Below, piece by piece: positions 7,173 through 8,732 of a stretch of 8,732 nt of DNA. A program made the position numbers and the translations under genes. Each line of letters starts with the position of its first letter. Position 1 is the first letter of the stretch. The notes beneath the pieces were generated by a model, which was not told the DNA's origin, ran no database searches, and was given only the letters and a program-made list of their open reading frames with translations. The stretch comes from CAIKOD01 sp035505975. GTDB lineage: Archaea > Halobacteriota > Methanomicrobia > Methanomicrobiales > Methanospirillaceae. The stretch spans positions 1-8,732 of the forward strand of contig DATJQJ010000057.1 in assembly GCA_035505975.1 (NCBI GenBank), written 5' to 3'.

Positions 7173-7439
7173 TCAGTATTCAAAATTCTTCTTTTTCCCG
7201 ATAGTGATAATCTCGATGAGAAGGATGTCGTGCCAGATGAAGAACGTCGCACGGTATGCTCCGATCCGGATCCGGTACCGCGGTGCAACCTTCGGGCTGT
7301 CCCTGACCTTTACTACATCGTGCCGTTGATCCGGGTGTTCGGCAAACCTTATAAGAGCACGTTCGATGAGTATCCGTTGATCCTGGGGAATTCCGGCCAA
7401 ATCCTTTTCTGCCCTGTGCGACAGCCTGATCTGGTACAC
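7173..7439 (-). CDS. RelE/ParE-like toxin of a type II toxin-antitoxin pair
   Basis: This 88-residue protein has the compact RelE-fold pattern: strand YQIRLSHRAEKDL (2-14), a helical pair with PQDQRILIERALIRFAEHP (18-36), then the strand core PRYRIRIGAYRATFFI (53-68), ILLIEIITIG (72-81) and the C-terminal tail KKKNFEY. R58/R63, the lysines at 82-84 and the terminal Tyr88 lie where RelE-type mRNA interferases carry functional residues; this is by family pattern, not an alignment. It would cleave ribosome-bound mRNA, or less likely poison gyrase as ParE does. The start is GTG 7439; no upstream in-frame ATG exists before the antitoxin stop, and GTGATCC just upstream can pair with 16S rRNA. It lies 4 nt after the antitoxin gene. 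Confidence 0.85.
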   Translation of the reverse strand: MYQIRLSHRAEKDLAGIPQDQRILIERALIRFAEHPDQRHDVVKVRDSPKVAPRYRIRIGAYRATFFIWHDILLIEIITIGKKKNFEY

Positions 7440-7443
7440 AGGA

Positions 7444-7722
7444 TCACGAATTCCGTGCTCTGGTTTTCCGGTGGCTCCCGATGAGCGTATCGTCGCCGAG
7501 TTTCTTCATGACTTCATCCAGGGACCGGACGCGCCCCTCCCTTATGTCTGCAATACCTTCTTCCATCGCATCCATTTCTTCAGGGGTCATAGGCTCGTCA
7601 TCGTACGCGGCATTGGCGAGCCGGCGCACGACGTCATCATAGGTTTCGCGGGGATTCAATTTCAGGTCATCCAGGAGTGCCTTGGTATCTGTCCGCATCC
7701 TCACGGTAGTAATCGCATGCAT
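7444..7722 (-). CDS. RHH-like antitoxin (archaeal DUF7557-type)
   Basis: This 92-residue protein precedes the toxin gene, as in most type II modules. Residues 5-38 (TTVRMRTDTKALLDDL... then PRETYDDVVRRL) form a strand-helix-helix pattern typical of small ribbon-helix-helix antitoxins of methanogens. The acidic central part (MTPEEMDAMEEGIADIREGRV, about 45-65, then SLDEVMKKLG) is the likely toxin-neutralising segment. It would bind and inhibit the RelE-like partner and repress its own promoter as a dimer. The ATG at 7722 sits within an inverted repeat and about 20-25 nt from a TATA-like element, so the mRNA may be leaderless. A basic tail, HRKTRARNS, ends the protein. The family name is from pattern memory; the toxin-antitoxin role is well supported by the neighbour. 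Confidence 0.83.
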   Translation of the reverse strand: MHAITTVRMRTDTKALLDDLKLNPRETYDDVVRRLANAAYDDEPMTPEEMDAMEEGIADIREGRVRSLDEVMKKLGDDTLIGSHRKTRARNS

Positions 7723-7747
7723 ATACCAGCATATATTAAAGTATATG
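7720..7747 (-). promoter_or_regulatory. Promoter and inverted-repeat operator of the toxin-antitoxin unit
   Basis: CATATAC (7720-7726) and GTATATG (7741-7747) are perfect inverted 7-mers separated by 14 nt. The spacer holds another AT-rich element (CATATATTAAA). The outer arm lies about 20-25 nt upstream of the antitoxin ATG, where a TATA box for a leaderless transcript would sit, and the inner arm covers the start codon. A ribbon-helix-helix antitoxin bound here would block initiation, matching the usual autoregulation of such modules. Confidence 0.5.
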
Positions 7748-7809
7748 GCAATAATGTTATCGTTCCCTCCAGCAGTAAATGGTGCCTGGGCATTTTTAAC
7801 AGGCTTTTG

Positions 7810-7868
7810 AATCAGGAAGAAACCTTTTTCTCGAGGGGATTTTCCTGATTTATGATGTCATTTCCTGA
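7810..7868. repeat. Inverted and direct repeat cluster (TTTCCTGA)
   Basis: AATCAGGAA (7810-7818) is a perfect inverse match to TTCCTGATT (7842-7850) with a 23-nt loop. TTTCCTGA at 7841-7848 recurs at 7861-7868, exactly 20 bp later, about two helical turns. This could be a stem-loop or a set of protein sites; it is short enough to be chance in AT-rich DNA. Confidence 0.4.
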
Positions 7869-8014
7869 AATCGGCATGATCCTATGCTGTATAAGACCGC
7901 CTGTGTTAAGGTCTCAATACCTGTTAAATTATCAGGATCTTGCGTAAAAAGTGCCATATTCGGACTTTATTCACATCCCAGGGAATTGGAGGGAAATATG
8001 GGTTGATTATCAGT

Positions 8015-8030
8015 GATATACCAGTATATC
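8015..8030. promoter_or_regulatory. Perfect palindrome GATATACCAGTATATC
   Basis: The 7-bp arms GATATAC and GTATATC are separated by CA. Its core, ATATACCAG followed by TATAT, resembles the toxin-antitoxin promoter (ATATACCAG at 7721-7729). It may be a second binding site for the antitoxin or another regulator. No gene starts nearby; the pilin promoter is about 200 nt further on. Confidence 0.4.
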
Positions 8031-8211
8031 CGCGGCCAGAGTAAGGACCGTTTTTTTATGTTCTATTAGGATTCCTGTGATGTAATGATCCCAACAAATC
8101 TTGAGCCGTCGCAAAAAGAGTGAAATCCATGTCGGAATTAAAGGAATGATAATTCAATCACTTGTTATTGCATTGCTTTATAGGATTGTATTATTGATTA
8201 AATAATAAACA

Positions 8212-8232
8212 TTAACAAATGGCAATTGTTAA
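8212..8232 (+). promoter_or_regulatory. Operator-like inverted repeat upstream of the pilin gene
   Basis: TTAACAA (8212-8218) and TTGTTAA (8226-8232) are perfect inverted 7-mers with a 7-nt spacer. The element ends 3 nt before the TATA-like box, overlapping the expected TFB recognition position, so a bound regulator could block or recruit the transcription machinery. Part of it (AATTGTTAAATA) recurs before the transporter operon. Confidence 0.45.
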
Positions 8233-8235
8233 ATA

Positions 8236-8245
8236 TTTTTTATAA
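8236..8245 (+). promoter_or_regulatory. TATA box of the pilin gene
   Basis: TTTTTATAAG is a good archaeal TATA element. Transcription should start about 25 nt further on, near 8268-8272, leaving a leader of about 75-80 nt that contains the hairpin at 8304-8322. Confidence 0.5.
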
Positions 8246-8303
8246 GAATATCATTGCGCGGACTAACTCTGCTGTCATTGTATTACCGACTCATTAGTTC
8301 CGC

Positions 8304-8322
8304 CATGATGGTTCCCATCATG
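8304..8322 (+). promoter_or_regulatory. Leader hairpin upstream of the pilin start
   Basis: CATGATGG (8304-8311), a TTC loop and CCATCATG (8315-8322) form a perfect 8-bp stem. It lies 12 nt before the Shine-Dalgarno AAGGAG (8335-8340). It could stabilise the abundant pilin mRNA, control ribosome access, or act as a DNA operator. Confidence 0.5.
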
Positions 8323-8347
8323 AATGTTTTAACTAAGGAGTGAATGT

Positions 8348-8732
8348 ATGAATTATCTGAAAACAAAAACGAGAAAAAACGGGGAAGAGGCAGTCTCTCC
8401 GGTCGTTGGCGTCATGCTGATGCTGGTTGTAACCATCATCATCGCCGCGGTTGTGAGCGGATATGCCGGAGGCCTCGTGAATGGACAGTCGAAGTCCCCG
8501 ACGCTTTCGATGGATGTGAAGATTTCCAACACCGGGAGTTACGTTGGGAGTGGTTTTGTTGGAAGAGTCCTTTCAGTAAGTCAACCAATTAACACAAAGG
8601 ATTTAAAGATTGTGACTACCTGGTCAACGACCATGAAGAATAATCAAAGTGTTGACCTTTCTTCAACACAAAGTGCTATTTATAATGGTATGATGTTTAC
8701 TGGGGGCAACACATCGGTTCCGAATATTCCGA
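8348..8732 (+). CDS. Archaeal type IV pilin-like secreted protein, C-terminus beyond window
   Basis: The first 128 codons are present. The basic leader MNYLKTKTRKNG is followed by EEAVSPVVGVMLMLVVTIIIAAVVSG, the hallmark of the archaeal type IV pilin N-terminal domain. A PibD/FlaK-type prepilin peptidase probably cuts after Gly12, and the hydrophobic helix (about 16-37) then packs into a pilus core or anchors the protein in the membrane. The rest (SPTLSMDVKISNTGSY...) looks like a beta-rich outer domain with sequons NQS and NTS. ATG 8348 is 7 nt after AAGGAG. An open frame from ATG 8344 is an out-of-frame overlap and is not real. The remaining length and any pilus partners lie outside the window, so it could be an adhesin with a pilin-type anchor. 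Confidence 0.88.
   Translation, partial: MNYLKTKTRKNGEEAVSPVVGVMLMLVVTIIIAAVVSGYAGGLVNGQSKSPTLSMDVKISNTGSYVGSGFVGRVLSVSQPINTKDLKIVTTWSTTMKNNQSVDLSSTQSAIYNGMMFTGGNTSVPNIP

Larger units (their letters stand above)
7748..8211. other. AT-rich non-coding region with scattered repeats
   Basis: No convincing gene was found on either strand between the antitoxin promoter and the pilin promoter; open frames are short and lack family features. The stretch holds the TCAGGAA/TTTCCTGA repeats, a palindrome at 8015-8030, a T7 run at 8051-8057 and an imperfect AT-rich inverted repeat ATTATT/AATAAT at 8190-8206. A small RNA gene cannot be excluded by eye. Confidence 0.5.

Noticed and set aside
6810..7484. 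Long plus-strand open frame of 224 codons
   Set aside because: It begins inside the second ATPase gene and runs antisense through the toxin gene; its composition is unlike a real protein, apart from the short possible remnant noted.
7471..7848. Plus-strand open frame opposite the antitoxin gene
   Set aside because: It is antisense to a recognisable RHH-type antitoxin and runs into non-coding DNA.
8051..8057. T7 run as a terminator
   Set aside because: No plus-strand gene lies upstream that would need it; it is kept only as part of the AT-rich gap.
8344..8592. Open frame starting at ATG 8344
   Set aside because: It overlaps the pilin gene out of frame and has an arginine/cysteine-rich, chance-like composition.

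Overview
The window looks archaeal, most likely a mesophilic methanogen of the Methanomicrobiales type. This is inferred, since there is no rRNA in the window. The supporting signs are a pilin with the euryarchaeal 'EEAVSPVVGVMLMLVVTIIIAAVVSG' type N-terminus (seen at 8348 onward), TATA-box style AT-rich promoters, strong Shine-Dalgarno sites, many N-x-S/T sequons in the secreted proteins, and an RHH/RelE toxin-antitoxin pair of the kind common in methanogens. Coding DNA is GC-rich, while the gaps at 1128-1528 and 7723-8347 are strongly AT-rich.

Layout, left to right. On the minus strand there is a two-gene unit: a YdjM/DUF457-like multi-pass membrane protein (396-1127), followed by an exported TPR protein (399 to beyond position 1). 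The two are joined by a 4-bp ATGA overlap. An AT-rich divergent promoter region follows (1128-1528).

The centre of the window is a complete plus-strand ABC importer operon of the peptide/nickel (Dpp/Opp/Nik) class: lipoprotein substrate-binding protein (1529-3190), two permeases (3231-4211 and 4204-5025), and two ATPases (5066-6001 and 6026-6835). The lipoprotein would capture ligand outside the membrane, the permeases form the channel and the two ATPases drive it. Whether the cargo is peptides, nickel chelates or something else cannot be read from the sequence. Each ATPase start codon is fused, as ATGA, to the stop codon of a tiny 10-11 codon open frame. Both small frames have a Shine-Dalgarno-like sequence of their own, which suggests translational coupling through minicistrons.

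Next comes a gap of about 340 bp with a poly-T tract, a possible decayed membrane-protein fragment and a GC-rich nested hairpin. A minus-strand type II toxin-antitoxin pair follows (RHH-like antitoxin 7444-7722, RelE/ParE-like toxin 7173-7439), with an inverted repeat over its promoter. About 600 bp of AT-rich non-coding DNA then carries several palindromes and direct repeats. One palindrome resembles the toxin-antitoxin operator.

At the right edge a plus-strand archaeal type IV pilin-like gene begins (8348, running off the window). It has an operator-like inverted repeat, a TATA box and a perfect 8-bp hairpin in its untranslated leader. No tRNA, rRNA, CRISPR array or insertion sequence was seen. 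No wholly new multi-gene system is evident; the best leads are the paired minicistrons, the toxin-antitoxin operator and its distant match, and the pilin leader structures.
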